A stretch of DNA of 64,000 bases from Streptomyces mirabilis. GTDB taxonomy: Bacteria; Actinomycetota; Actinomycetes; Streptomycetales; Streptomycetaceae. Below the pieces are notes generated by a model. The model was not told the origin of the DNA. It searched no databases and saw only the letters and a list, made by a program, of their open reading frames with translations. Of this stretch, positions 10,597 through 19,490 are shown one piece after another. Where the stretch lies: assembly GCF_018310535.1 (NCBI RefSeq), contig NZ_CP074102.1, positions 6,944,001 through 7,008,000 on the forward strand, given 5' to 3'. Position 1 is the stretch's first letter. Each line of letters opens with the position of its first letter. The position numbers and the translations under genes were made by a program.

Positions 10597-11637
10597 TCAT
10601 CCGCCTGTCAGCGGCCGGGCGGACGTCGTCGTGGCGGTGCGCGCCGCGCGGTCCGAGTGCGGTGGACGGCGGCTGCCGACCGGGGTGACCGGGGTGCGCT
10701 CCGAGCGGGTCGTGTGCGGTCCCGGCGCCAGGTAGACCGGCGCCCGGGGCGCGCGGCCGGTGGCCACCGCCGCGCGCGCCGGAACCTCCTCGTCCACCGG
10801 GACCGACTGCTTGACCAGCACGGGCGCACCGACCGGGGAGCCGACCGGAGCCTCGGCCGGGACGGGCAGCGCACGGCCGCGGCGGGCGCGCCAGGCGTCG
10901 CGCAGAGTGAACAGGCCGGTCTCGGCGCGGGCGATCAGCGGCTCGCACCACGGCAGCGCCAGCAGGATCAGCAGACCGGCGGCCCAGCCCAGCAGCACAT
11001 CGCTCAGCCAGTGCGTGCCGAGGTAGACGGTGGTGAGGCCGACGCCGAGCGAGGTCACGGCGGACAGCGCCGACAGCCAGCGCCTCGCCCGCGGGGTGGA
11101 GGCCAGATAGGCCAGGATTCCCCAGGTCACGACGGCGTTCGCGGTGTGGCCCGAAGGGAATATATCGCCGCCGAGCCCCATCTCGTTCGAGCCGATCGTG
11201 ATGGCGTAGTGCGGGCCGAGGCGGCCCATGCCGAGCTTCGCGGCGCCGACCGTGATGTTGAGCAGCAGCAGCGAGGCGCCCAGCGTGAGCAGCGGGCGCA
11301 GGGTGTGCTGCCGCCAGGAGCGCCAGCCGAGCCACGCGGCGACCATCACGGCGGTGGGGCCGCGCTGGCCCAGCACCACGTAGTAGTCGAGGAACGCGTG
11401 GATCTCCGGCCACTGCTGATAGGGCCGGAAGAACATGACCTGCCAGTCGAACCGGACCAGCCACGATGTGATCGCAACGGCCCACACGATGGCCACGTAG
11501 AAGGCCAGGGTGGCTCCGAAGAGCACAACCCTGTGCCTGCTCATCTTCGGCACATCGATGTTCGCCGGCCGTTCCGGCTCACGGTCCAACCGGGCGAAGA
11601 CCCGGTCCAGACGGGTGAGGTTTCGTTCGGTACGCAC
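10597..11637 (-). CDS. PAP2-family membrane phosphatase
   Basis: This 346-residue integral membrane protein has about six helices and a long Pro/Arg/Thr-rich cytoplasmic tail of about 100 residues. PAP2 motifs are present: KLGMGRLGP (motif 1 region), FPSGHTANAVV (motif 2 with the catalytic His) and VYLGTHWLSDVLLG (motif 3 with the nucleophile His). The usual Arg of motif 3 (SRxxxxxH) is Thr here. The family dephosphorylates lipid phosphates such as undecaprenyl pyrophosphate or phosphatidic acid. It is transcribed alone, converging on the I78 gene. Confidence 0.85.
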   Translation of the reverse strand: MRTERNLTRLDRVFARLDREPERPANIDVPKMSRHRVVLFGATLAFYVAIVWAVAITSWLVRFDWQVMFFRPYQQWPEIHAFLDYYVVLGQRGPTAVMVAAWLGWRSWRQHTLRPLLTLGASLLLLNITVGAAKLGMGRLGPHYAITIGSNEMGLGGDIFPSGHTANAVVTWGILAYLASTPRARRWLSALSAVTSLGVGLTTVYLGTHWLSDVLLGWAAGLLILLALPWCEPLIARAETGLFTLRDAWRARRGRALPVPAEAPVGSPVGAPVLVKQSVPVDEEVPARAAVATGRAPRAPVYLAPGPHTTRSERTPVTPVGSRRPPHSDRAARTATTTSARPLTGG

Positions 11638-11876
11638 TCAATCGACGTTACAGCGAGTGAGCTGCGTTCCAGGCCGAATCACTCGCTTTGTGATGACGAT
11701 GTGATGTGGGATTCCTCTCAGGGTGATGTTTAATTCCAATGATTCTCTAATCATCGACGCCTTGATCCTTCAATTCCATTGATCGGCTCGGGCTTCGGTT
11801 TTATGCCACTTTTGAATTCGTTCACCGAATCCTGGGGTGGAATTCTCCGGCCGCTCACCGAGCGTCAACGGGTGGA

Positions 11877-13046
11877 TCATGGCGGACCGGAGCCGTTCAG
11901 CCAGAACGCCCCGTAGAGCGCGGAGGCCATCGCCGCACCACCGAGAATCAGCGCTGACCTGGACGTACGCAGTCGGGCCAGGGCCAGCGCGAGGGGGAGC
12001 AAGAGGGGGAAAGCGGGCAGCAGGAGGCGCGGTTTCGAGCCGAAGTAACTCGACGCGCACAGGGCGAGCGCGATGACGATTCCCGCGTACACCAGCAGAG
12101 CCGGCGGCTGGCCCTGTCGTACGCACGTCACGTACAGCCAGACGATCAGTGCGACTCCGGCGATCAGTCCGACGCCGGCCAGAGCCGACGGAATTGACGT
12201 GAACTTGTCGCCCACGAAGCGGGCGAACGCATACCCGCCGTCGAATCCGTTGCGCCAGCCCGCCTGGACGTCGAGATAGCCGAGCGGCCCCTTGCCCGTG
12301 CGACGGCCGACCCAGAGCACATACCCGGCGGCGCCGAGCGGCGCGAGAAGCATGCCGAGGGCGCGTCGGAGCACGGTTGCGCCGTGCGCGGGGCGCGCGC
12401 TTCGATCCCGCACGAACGAGGCGATGGCCGCCACCCACAGGGCCGCGACCACCGCGGCCCCCACCGGGCGGGTCAGCCCGGCGAACGCGGCGAGCAGGCC
12501 CGCCGTCACCCAGCGGCCGGTCAGTACCGCGTAGAGCGACCAGGCGGCGAGCGCCGTGAACAGGGACTCGCTGTACGCCATCGACTGCACGATGCCGACG
12601 GGCAGCACCGCCCAGACCAGCGCCGCGCAGACGCCCACGCGGGGGCCGTACAGGTGGTCCGCGACGGCGAAGATCCCCCAGGCCGCGGTGAGCGAGGCCA
12701 GCGTGCTGACCAGCAGCCCGGCATCCGCGTACGACAGAGGGGTGAGCGCCGAGACGAGCCGCTCCAGCCAGGGCAGCAGGGGGAAGAATGCGAGGTTCGA
12801 GTGGACGTCGCCGTTGGGCAGCCGCACCTCGTAGCCGTAGCCGAGATCGGCGACGCGGGTGTACCAGAGCGAGTCCCAGCGCGCCGTCAGCAGTTTGTGG
12901 GCGCTCTTGCCGTTCGCCGCGCTCCACAGGGCGAGCGTGAGGACGCCCAGGGCCCGCACCGCGGCGTACCCGAGGAGGGCCGGCGCGGCCCGGCTTGGCG
13001 CGCTCGCGCCGGGCGGCGTCGCGAGGGGCGTCTCAAGATCGGTCAC
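11877..13046 (-). CDS. Multispanning membrane protein, PIG-V/mannosyltransferase-like
   Basis: This protein of about 389 residues has at least eight hydrophobic helices. The segments RWDSLWYTRVADLGYGYE, NLAFFPLLPWLERLVS, YSESLFTALAAWSLYA and SSYFGSKPRLLLPAFPLLL match the PIG-V/Gpi18-like dolichyl-phosphate-mannose-dependent transferase pattern common in actinobacteria. Such enzymes transfer a sugar from a lipid carrier on the outer face of the membrane. The start GTG 13046 (VTDLETPLAT) was chosen because upstream residues to 13127 are Arg-rich and unlike the family. There is no good ribosome site, so it may be leaderless. It is divergent from the MFS gene. Confidence 0.75.
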   Translation of the reverse strand: MTDLETPLATPPGASAPSRAAPALLGYAAVRALGVLTLALWSAANGKSAHKLLTARWDSLWYTRVADLGYGYEVRLPNGDVHSNLAFFPLLPWLERLVSALTPLSYADAGLLVSTLASLTAAWGIFAVADHLYGPRVGVCAALVWAVLPVGIVQSMAYSESLFTALAAWSLYAVLTGRWVTAGLLAAFAGLTRPVGAAVVAALWVAAIASFVRDRSARPAHGATVLRRALGMLLAPLGAAGYVLWVGRRTGKGPLGYLDVQAGWRNGFDGGYAFARFVGDKFTSIPSALAGVGLIAGVALIVWLYVTCVRQGQPPALLVYAGIVIALALCASSYFGSKPRLLLPAFPLLLPLALALARLRTSRSALILGGAAMASALYGAFWLNGSGPP

Positions 13047-13305
13047 GGGCTCGATTATCGACGGCGAGCGGAACCGGGCGGCCGTCCGGGGCGTGGTGCC
13101 CCAGAGGGGGCGTGGCGTACGCCACATGCTCGGTAAGGAGAACGTGAGAGGTCTGCCACGTGTATGAGACAGGAACTCGCGTACGCTGGCCGCTCACTCG
13201 CCTTTGATGCGTGCGTCCGGGACCCCGCTCCTCCAGGACCGCAGCCGCAGGGAGTCCCCACCCAGCGGATCGCCGAACGCGAGGGAACATCTGGGAGGTA
13301 CGTAC

Positions 13306-14913
13306 ATGTCCGGGACGACCACGGCCGCCGCGCGTCGCCGTCGGGAGGCCGGAGCCGGTGCCAACCGCTGGGTCGTCCTCGTGGTGCTGTGCGCCAGCCT
13401 GCTCCTCGTGGCCCTCGATGCCACCGTGCTGCACGTCGCGGTGCCCGCCGTCACCGAGGACCTCAAGCCCGGCGCGATAGAACTGCTCTGGATCGTCGAC
13501 ATCTACCCGCTCGTCTGCGCCGCGCTGCTGATCCTCTTCGGCACGCTGGGTGACCGGGTGGGCCGCAGGCGTGTGCTCCTCCTCGGATACGGACTCTTCG
13601 GCATCGCCTCCGGGATCGCCGCGCTCGCCGACAACGCCCAGGTCCTCATCGGCGCGCGCGCCCTGCTCGGCGTCGGCGGCGCGATGATCATGCCCGCGAC
13701 CCTGTCGATCCTGCGCCAGGTCTTTCCCGACCGGCGGGAGCGGGCGCTCGCGATCGGCATCTGGAGCGCCGTCGCGGCGGTGGGCGCGGCGGTCGGGCCG
13801 CTGCTCGGCGGGTTCCTCCTCGAACACTTCTGGTGGGGATCGGTCTTCCTCGTCAACATTCCGCTGATGCTGATAAGCCTGCCGATCGGACGGCTGCTGC
13901 TGCCCGAGTCCTACGGCGACCGCGACGGTCCCTGGGACGTGGTGGGGGCCCTGATGGCAGCCGCCGGGCTTTTCGGGCTCGTGCTCGGGGTCAAGCGGCT
14001 CGGCGGCGGCGAAGCGCCGTTCGGTCCGTTCACGCTGGCGCCGCTGGTCGTGGGCGGCGCGCTGATGTTCGCCTTCGTACGGCGCCAGCGACGGCGTACG
14101 CATCCGCTGGTGGACCTGCGGATGTTCTCGCGGCCCGCGTTCAGTACGTCCGTGGGCTGCATCGTCCTCGCCATGCTCGCGCTGGTCGGCCTTGAGCTGA
14201 TCGCCGCGCAGTACCTGCAACTGGTCCTCGGGCTCTCGCCCCTGCAGACCGGCCTGCGGCTGCTGCCGCTCACCTTCGCGGCGATGGCCGCGGGGCTCGC
14301 GGGGGCGCGGCTGCTGCGACGGTTCGGGCCGCGCGCGATGGTCTGTTTCGGGTTCTGTCTCACGGCGGTGGCCGTCGTCACGCTCACCGCGATGGGCGGC
14401 GACGACAACACCGGGCTGCTGCTGTTCGGGTTCGTGCTGCTGGGGTTCGGGCTGGAGACGACGCTCTTCGGGGCGTACGAGTCGATGCTGAGCGAGGCGC
14501 CGCCGGCGCAGGCGGGTGGGGCGGCGGCGATCGGCGAGACCTCGTACCAGCTGGGGGCGGGGATCGGGATCGCGCTTCTGGGGAGTGTGATGAACGCGGC
14601 GTACGCGCCCGGACTGTCGTCCGTACCGGGGGTCTCGCCGGGGGACTCCGCTGCGGCGGGGCACTCGTTGGGAGAGGCGTACGACGTCGCCGCGCGGCTC
14701 GGCGGGGTGCGGGGTGCGGCCCTGCGTCATGCGGCTCGGGACTCCTTCGTGCACGGACTGCATGTGACGTTGCTCGTCAGTGCGGGGTTGTTGTTGCTGG
14801 GGGCGGGGATGGCGTTGCGGTTGCCCCGGGTCATGGAGTGCGGGGTGCCTGCGGCGGGCTCGGCGGAGATTCCGGCGCCGCGGGGGGTTGCGGAGTCCCG
14901 CGTCTCGGCGTAG
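13306..14913 (+). CDS. MFS exporter of the DHA2 (EmrB/QacA) type
   Basis: This 535-residue drug:H+ antiporter has 14 predicted helices. Family motifs are LVALDATVLHVAVPAV in helix 1, GDRVGRRRVLLLGYG (motif A) and GAAVGPLLGGFLLEHFWWGSVF (motif C region). The ATG at 13306 follows GGGAGG at ideal spacing; an in-frame ATG at 13204 is rejected. No local TetR or MarR regulator adjoins it, so substrate and control are unknown. Confidence 0.9.
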   Translation: MSGTTTAAARRRREAGAGANRWVVLVVLCASLLLVALDATVLHVAVPAVTEDLKPGAIELLWIVDIYPLVCAALLILFGTLGDRVGRRRVLLLGYGLFGIASGIAALADNAQVLIGARALLGVGGAMIMPATLSILRQVFPDRRERALAIGIWSAVAAVGAAVGPLLGGFLLEHFWWGSVFLVNIPLMLISLPIGRLLLPESYGDRDGPWDVVGALMAAAGLFGLVLGVKRLGGGEAPFGPFTLAPLVVGGALMFAFVRRQRRRTHPLVDLRMFSRPAFSTSVGCIVLAMLALVGLELIAAQYLQLVLGLSPLQTGLRLLPLTFAAMAAGLAGARLLRRFGPRAMVCFGFCLTAVAVVTLTAMGGDDNTGLLLFGFVLLGFGLETTLFGAYESMLSEAPPAQAGGAAAIGETSYQLGAGIGIALLGSVMNAAYAPGLSSVPGVSPGDSAAAGHSLGEAYDVAARLGGVRGAALRHAARDSFVHGLHVTLLVSAGLLLLGAGMALRLPRVMECGVPAAGSAEIPAPRGVAESRVSA

Positions 14914-14921
14914 CCGAGCTT

Positions 14922-15106
14922 CACCCACCCACGCACCACCCGTTTCCACCATGTCGCCACGTGCGGCTCTCCCGGGGGGCTTGTCCGCCGTCGGCGCCTG
15001 CCGGTCCGCTCGGAGAGCGGCCACGCGCCGCCGCCGACGGCGCTTCACCCCCGCGGGGGACCCGCACGTGTCGGGGTGCTGGAAACGGGTGGTGCGTGGG
15101 TGGGAG
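14922..15106. repeat. 185-bp long inverted-repeat element (MITE-like) between MFS and acyl-CoA dehydrogenase genes
   Basis: Terminal arms of about 45 bp (14922-14966 and 15062-15106) pair with few mismatches; the outer core CCCACCCACGCACCACCCGT is identical in both. The interior is itself self-complementary, with GCCGTCGGCG opposite CGCCGACGGC. No coding sequence lies inside. The whole can fold into one large cruciform or RNA hairpin. It may be a mobile MITE, an attenuator, or a very strong terminator for the MFS gene. Confidence 0.7.
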
Positions 15107-15155
15107 AGGTACTGGACGTGCGGGACGCTGGGTCGTACCGTCGGGGCGAGACCGT

Positions 15156-15172
15156 AACTAGCGGTGCTAGTT
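15156..15172. promoter_or_regulatory. Perfect palindromic operator upstream of the acyl-CoA dehydrogenase gene
   Basis: AACTAGC-GGT-GCTAGTT lies 23 bp before the ATG at 15196. The size and symmetry fit a TetR-family repressor site, and similar CTAGC-N3-GCTAG boxes are expected for fatty-acid or acyl-CoA responsive TetR proteins. The cognate regulator is not in the window. Confidence 0.6.
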
Positions 15173-15195
15173 TTAGCGTGCCGGAGGCTGCCCCC

Positions 15196-16386
15196 ATGTC
15201 CGCGTCCCCGAAGCTCCCGCCCTTCGACCCCACCGACCCCCTCGGCCTCGACGACCTCCTGGACCCGGAGGACCTGGCGATCCGGGAGACCGTACGGACA
15301 TGGGCCGCGGACCGGGTGCTGCCGTATGTCGCCGAGTGGTACGAGAAGGGCGAGCTGCCCGGGATCCGGGAGCTGGCGCGCGAGCTGGGCGGGATCGGGG
15401 CGCTCGGGATGTCGTTGGAGGGGTACGGATGCGCGGGGGCGACCGCCGTGCAGTACGGGCTCGCCTGTCTGGAGCTGGAGGCCGCCGACTCGGGCATCCG
15501 GTCCCTCGTCTCCGTACAGGGCTCCCTCGCCATGTACGCCATTCACCGGTTCGGGAGCGAGGAGCAGAAGCAGGCGTGGCTGCCGCGCATGGCCGCCGGT
15601 GAGGTCATCGGGTGCTTCGGGCTGACCGAGCCCGACCACGGGTCCGACCCCGGCGCCATGCGGACGTATGCCAAGCGCGACGGCGGCGACTGGGTCCTCA
15701 ACGGGCGGAAGATGTGGATCACGAACGGGTCCGTGGCCGGGGTCGCGGTCGTCTGGGCGCAGAGTGAGGACGGGATCCGGGGGTTCGTCGTGCCCACCGA
15801 CGCTCCCGGGTTCTCCGCTCCCGAGATCAAGCACAAATGGTCCCTGCGGGCGAGCGTCACCAGTGAGCTCGTACTCGACGACGTACGGCTGCCCGCCGAC
15901 GCCGTGCTGCCGGACGTGACCGGGCTCAAGGGCCCGCTCAGCTGTCTGTCGCACGCGCGGTACGGGATCGTGTGGGGCTCGATGGGTGCCGCGCGGGCCA
16001 GTTTCGAGGCCGCCGTCGAGTACGCGAAGACGCGCGAGCAGTTCGGGCGTCCCATCGGCGGCTTCCAGCTCACCCAGGCCAAGCTCGCCGACATGGCGGT
16101 GGAACTGCACAAGGGGATTCTGCTCGCCCACCATCTTGGGCGGCGCATGGACGCGGGACGGCTCCGTCCCGAGCAGGTCAGCTTCGGCAAGCTCAACAAC
16201 GTACGGGAGGCGATCGAGATCTGCCGGACCGCCCGTACCATCCTCGGCGCCAACGGGATCTCGCTCGAATACCCCGTGATGCGGCACGCGACCAACCTCG
16301 AATCGGTGCTCACCTACGAGGGCACCGTCGAGATGCACCAACTCGTGCTGGGCAAGGCGCTCACCGGACTCGACGCCTTTCGGTGA
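15196..16386 (+). CDS. Glutaryl-CoA-dehydrogenase-like acyl-CoA dehydrogenase
   Basis: This 396-residue FAD flavoprotein of the acyl-CoA dehydrogenase superfamily carries the FAD/acyl contacts CFGLTEPDHGSDPGAMRT and GRKMWITNGSVAGV. The C-terminal catalytic segment LTYEGTVEMHQLVLGKALTG matches glutaryl-CoA dehydrogenase, with the catalytic Glu in YEGT. It would oxidise and decarboxylate glutaryl-CoA to crotonyl-CoA in lysine or tryptophan breakdown, or act on a related short acyl-CoA. The ATG at 15196 follows CCGGAGG; the 120-bp in-frame extension upstream runs through the operator and inverted repeat and is not believed. Confidence 0.88.
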   Translation: MSASPKLPPFDPTDPLGLDDLLDPEDLAIRETVRTWAADRVLPYVAEWYEKGELPGIRELARELGGIGALGMSLEGYGCAGATAVQYGLACLELEAADSGIRSLVSVQGSLAMYAIHRFGSEEQKQAWLPRMAAGEVIGCFGLTEPDHGSDPGAMRTYAKRDGGDWVLNGRKMWITNGSVAGVAVVWAQSEDGIRGFVVPTDAPGFSAPEIKHKWSLRASVTSELVLDDVRLPADAVLPDVTGLKGPLSCLSHARYGIVWGSMGAARASFEAAVEYAKTREQFGRPIGGFQLTQAKLADMAVELHKGILLAHHLGRRMDAGRLRPEQVSFGKLNNVREAIEICRTARTILGANGISLEYPVMRHATNLESVLTYEGTVEMHQLVLGKALTGLDAFR

Positions 16387-16401
16387 GTCGAGCACCGGAG
16401 A

Positions 16402-16424
16402 GCAGGGCCGGTGAGCGGCCCTGC
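16402..16424. terminator. Hairpin between convergent acyl-CoA dehydrogenase and SepF-like genes
   Basis: Arms GCAGGGCCG and CGGCCCTGC have a five-base loop. It lies one base from the stop of the minus-strand SepF-like gene and 16 bp after the dehydrogenase stop, so it can serve both. Confidence 0.7.
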
Positions 16425-16425
16425 C

Positions 16426-16866
16426 TCAGCTCTGGTTGAAGAAGCCGTCCGCCTGACGCCTTGGGGCCTCGCCGCTGACGATCTCGGTGTTGGCAGGGGT
16501 CAGCAGGAAGACCCGGGTGGCGACCCGCTCGATGGTGCCGTGCAGGCCGAAGGTCAGGCCGGCCGCGAAGTCCACCACGCGCTTGGCGTCGGCGGGCTCC
16601 ATGGCCGTGAGGTTGATGATGACCGGGACGCCGTCCCGGAAGAGTTCGCCGATGCCGCGTGCGTCCCGGAAGCTGTCCGGGGTGACCGTGCCGATCCGGC
16701 GGCCTGATTCTTCCGCCGTCTCGGACGCGACCTTCACGCGCGGGTCCGTGACCCAGGCATCGCCGGAGTCCTGTCCTTCGGCGTAGTTGTCGTCGTCGTA
16801 GTAACGCTCGTCATCGTTGTCGTCGACGAGGCCAAGCCAGGCACTCGCCTTGCGCACCGATCCCAT
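16426..16866 (-). CDS. SepF-like cell-division protein
   Basis: This 146-residue protein has an N-terminal membrane-targeting stretch ([16 protein letters not shown]), an acidic linker ([17 protein letters not shown]) and the C-terminal SepF (DUF552) fold: [48 protein letters not shown]. SepF tethers FtsZ to the membrane. Streptomyces carry SepF plus two SepF-like paralogues (SflA, SflB). This copy is not beside ftsZ and ylm genes, so it is probably one of the paralogues. It is divergent from the DUF5685 gene, with a 290-bp shared upstream region. Confidence 0.85.
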   Translation of the reverse strand: MGSVRKASAWLGLVDDNDDERYYDDDNYAEGQDSGDAWVTDPRVKVASETAEESGRRIGTVTPDSFRDARGIGELFRDGVPVIINLTAMEPADAKRVVDFAAGLTFGLHGTIERVATRVFLLTPANTEIVSGEAPRRQADGFFNQS

Positions 16867-17156
16867 GGACGCCTCCTCTCACAGCGGTCTTTCTTGCTTT
16901 CCGCATCCCCATGGTCGTCCATGATGCGGATGTCGCGCCAAGTGGATAGACGCCGCGCGGGGGTTTCGTGACGGTACTGGTGCACAGCGAATTCGTCGAG
17001 AGCCCGCGTGCCCCAAGGGTCTTGCCGTGTACGACTGCTGACTGTGAGTGAAATATGATTCTCGACGGCGTTCGGGTGATGGGTGGGGCGTACGGGTGAA
17101 CGAGGGGGTCGGTACGATGCCGCAGCTCAACGTCGTACGAGGCACGGGGGAGTGTC

Positions 17157-18392
17157 ATGTTCGGAATCGTGAGGCCCTGCAGCCACCGCCTCGGTGAGGG
17201 GCTCAAAACGCAGTGGATGGCGCATCTGTGCGGACTCTGTCTCGCGTTGCGCGGAGACCACGGACAGTTCGCTCGGGTTGTCACCAATTACGATGGGCTG
17301 CTGATATCGGTTTTGACGGAGGCTCAGGTCGAGCGCACCACCGGGTGGCGGCGTACGGCGGGGCCGTGCCCGTTGCGCGGGATGCGGACCGCGTCCGTCG
17401 CACAGGGTGAGGGAGCCCGCCTCGCCGCCGCCGTCTCGCTGGTGCTGGCCTCGGCCAAGGTGCGCGACCACGTGGCGGACAAGGACGGGCTGTTGGCGCG
17501 CAGGCCGGTGGCGCTCGCCGCCCGCCGGGTCGCCGCGAGCTGGGGGCGCGCCGGGGCCCGTACCGGATCCGACGTGGGCTTCGACACCGCCGTACTCGTC
17601 GACGCCGTCGACCGGCAGGTCGGCATCGAGGCGCTCGCCGGTCCCGGGACGCCGCTTCTGACCGTCACCGAGCCCACCGAGACCGCGACCGCCGCCGCCT
17701 TCGCGCACACGGCCGTCCTGGCCGGGCGGCCGGGCAACGCCGAGCCGCTCGCCGAGGCCGGCCGGCTCTTCGGGCGGCTCGCGCATCTGCTGGACGCCGT
17801 GGAGGACCGGGAGACCGACGCCGCGTCGGGGGCGTGGAACCCGCTCACGGCCACCGGCACCCCGCTCGTGGAGGCGCGTCGGCTCGCCGATGACGCTCTG
17901 CGCGGGATACGGCTCGCGCTGCGCGAGGTGGAGTTCACGGACGGCAAGCTGGCCCATCTGCTGCTCGCGCACGAGCTGGGGCGGTCGGTGGACCGCGCGT
18001 TCGGGACCGCGGGATGCGGGCACCAGGTCCACGCGGACGGTGTGCGAGGGGCCTTCGGGCCGCCGCAGCACGGTGGGCCGTACAACCCGCAGAGCCCGCC
18101 GGGTCCGTACGACGGGCAGAATCCTTACGCCGGTGGCGGCAACCCCTTCGGCGGCGGTCCCTCCTTCCCGCCGCCCGGACCCGGCAAGCGAGGCTTCTGG
18201 GCCGGGTGCGCGGCCGCGATCGGGGTGTGCTGCACCTGCAAGGTGTGCTGTGCCGACGAGTTCGAGGGGCCGTGGTCGCGAAAGAGGCGCGAGGGCTGCC
18301 TCGGCAACTGCGACTGTGACTGCAGCTGCTGCGAGGCCTGTGAGATCTGCGAGTGCTGTGAATGCTGCTCGTGCTGCGACTGCGGCCTGTGA
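17157..18392 (+). CDS. DUF5685 protein with extreme Cys-rich C-terminus
   Basis: This 411-residue protein of unknown function has an N-terminal 290-residue helical domain (MFGIVRPCSHRLGEG, HLCGLCLALRGDHGQFARVV, NYDGLLISVL) with conserved early Cys pairs (CGLC). A Pro/Gly/Asn-rich linker (GPYNPQSPPGPYDGQNPYAG) leads to a 60-residue tail with about 25 Cys, many as CC, CxC and CxCC (for example CDCDCSCCEACEICECCECC). The tail could bind metal or be lipidated or cross-linked; none of this is shown. The ATG at 17157 follows GGGGGAG. The gene is alone and is followed by the IS decay island. Confidence 0.8.
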   Translation: MFGIVRPCSHRLGEGLKTQWMAHLCGLCLALRGDHGQFARVVTNYDGLLISVLTEAQVERTTGWRRTAGPCPLRGMRTASVAQGEGARLAAAVSLVLASAKVRDHVADKDGLLARRPVALAARRVAASWGRAGARTGSDVGFDTAVLVDAVDRQVGIEALAGPGTPLLTVTEPTETATAAAFAHTAVLAGRPGNAEPLAEAGRLFGRLAHLLDAVEDRETDAASGAWNPLTATGTPLVEARRLADDALRGIRLALREVEFTDGKLAHLLLAHELGRSVDRAFGTAGCGHQVHADGVRGAFGPPQHGGPYNPQSPPGPYDGQNPYAGGGNPFGGGPSFPPPGPGKRGFWAGCAAAIGVCCTCKVCCADEFEGPWSRKRREGCLGNCDCDCSCCEACEICECCECCSCCDCGL

Positions 18393-18619
18393 CGGACCTC
18401 GTATACGGCGGCGTGGGCGATCACGCCGACGAAAGGATCGGGCCTGCCCATTCGGGGATGTCATTGTTTCCGGGGCGTAAAACAAAAACATGATCGGGTG
18501 ACCGGGATGCCGTAGCGGTCGTTGGTCCGGCGCAGAACCAATTCTGCCCTGCCAGTAACTCGTCCTCGCCCTAAGGCACTTCAGCGAATTCTTGCGAGAC
18601 ATCTCACGATGCCAAGTCG

Positions 18620-19126
18620 TCAAGCCGCTGCGGCCGTTTTGGTAGGGAAGGCGACGAGTTCGTCGAACAGTTCGCCCTTCTGCAGGCAGTGGTAGAGCTG
18701 GCCGATCATGCGGTTGAACAGGTGCCGCTGGGCGGCCGCGTGCCAGTCTCCCCGTTCGCGCCGTCGCCGGTAGTGGGCGTCGGCTCCGGGCGAGGAGCGC
18801 AGGGCGGAGAAAGCCCACAGGTAACCGGCGTGGTTGAGCCGGTCGTTTTTGACCATGCGCCGTCCGACGTGGTGCTTCTTGCCCGAGGCCCGGGTGACGG
18901 GGGCCGATCCGGCGTAGGCCTTCAGGCCGCGGGCGTCGGCGAAGCGCTCACGGTCGTCGCCGACCTCGGCTAGGACCCGGGCGCCGAGTTGGACCCCGAG
19001 ACCGGGGAAGCTCACGATGACCTCAGCGTCCGGGTGCTGGAGAAAAGACTCCTCGACCGCCTCGGTGAGCTCGTCGGCGGCGAGGCAGGCGGCCTCCAGC
19101 TGCCGCAGGAGGGCGAAGGCATACAT
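18620..19126 (-). pseudogene. IS110-family transposase, C-terminal fragment
   Basis: Only the Transposase_20 (IS116/IS110/IS902) part remains: SFPGLGVQLGARVLAEVGDD, ARGLKAYAGSAPVTRASGKK, GYLWAFSALRSSPGA, and a normal C-terminus. The N-terminal DEDD catalytic domain is missing and an in-frame stop occurs a few codons upstream of 19126. The element cannot transpose by itself. The 227 bp between the DUF5685 gene and this fragment contain no gene and may include an old IS end. Confidence 0.88.
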
Positions 19127-19490
19127 CCGGCACTCATGCGCTCGTCAACACCGTGAGCGCGAGGCCGATGCACCAGCCTGTGGGCAGGTGTCAGGCACCA
19201 GGACCATGCAAGGCGTCATGGACTTCACGCTCGAACAGCCCAAGCGGCAACCTGCCCCAGCCAGGACTGCTACGAACGAATTAGGAACCCCGGGCGTTTA
19301 CGCTCGGGAGGAATCGCATCCCCGTGGCTGCGGCGCGGAGCGCCGCAGTATCACTGTGTCTGTTCGGCCGCGGAGCGGCCGGGTGCCTTCTCCGGCGAGC
19401 CGGGTGGTGCGAACGCATGGCCGGGTGGATCACTCCATGTGATGACGGACCCGAACGTGTGGTGGTGTCTCGTACGGGTGCCTACGATCG
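19127..19490. other. IS200/IS605-type end sequences between IS110 fragment and tnpB
   Basis: About 364 bp without an intact gene. A segment at 19240-19310 contains AGGAACCCCGGGCG followed by a TTTA loop and CGCTCGGGAGGA, a hairpin resembling the right-end/omega-RNA scaffold that follows tnpB in Streptomyces elements. Two further perfect hairpins with GGA loops follow: CTGCGGCGC/GCGCCGCAG (19328-19348) and CGGCCGC/GCGGCCG (19365-19381). Subterminal hairpins are what single-strand transposons of this family use as ends. This is likely the right end of a lost upstream element abutting the left side of the tnpB element. Confidence 0.5.

Noticed and set aside
15076..15195. N-terminal extension of the acyl-CoA dehydrogenase from 15076
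   Set aside because: It runs through the inverted repeat and operator, lacks a ribosome site, and the family begins near MSASPKLPP.
13033..16395. 1120-residue minus-strand ORF opposite MFS and dehydrogenase genes
   Set aside because: Low-complexity antisense shadow of two well-supported plus-strand genes, spanning the inverted-repeat element.
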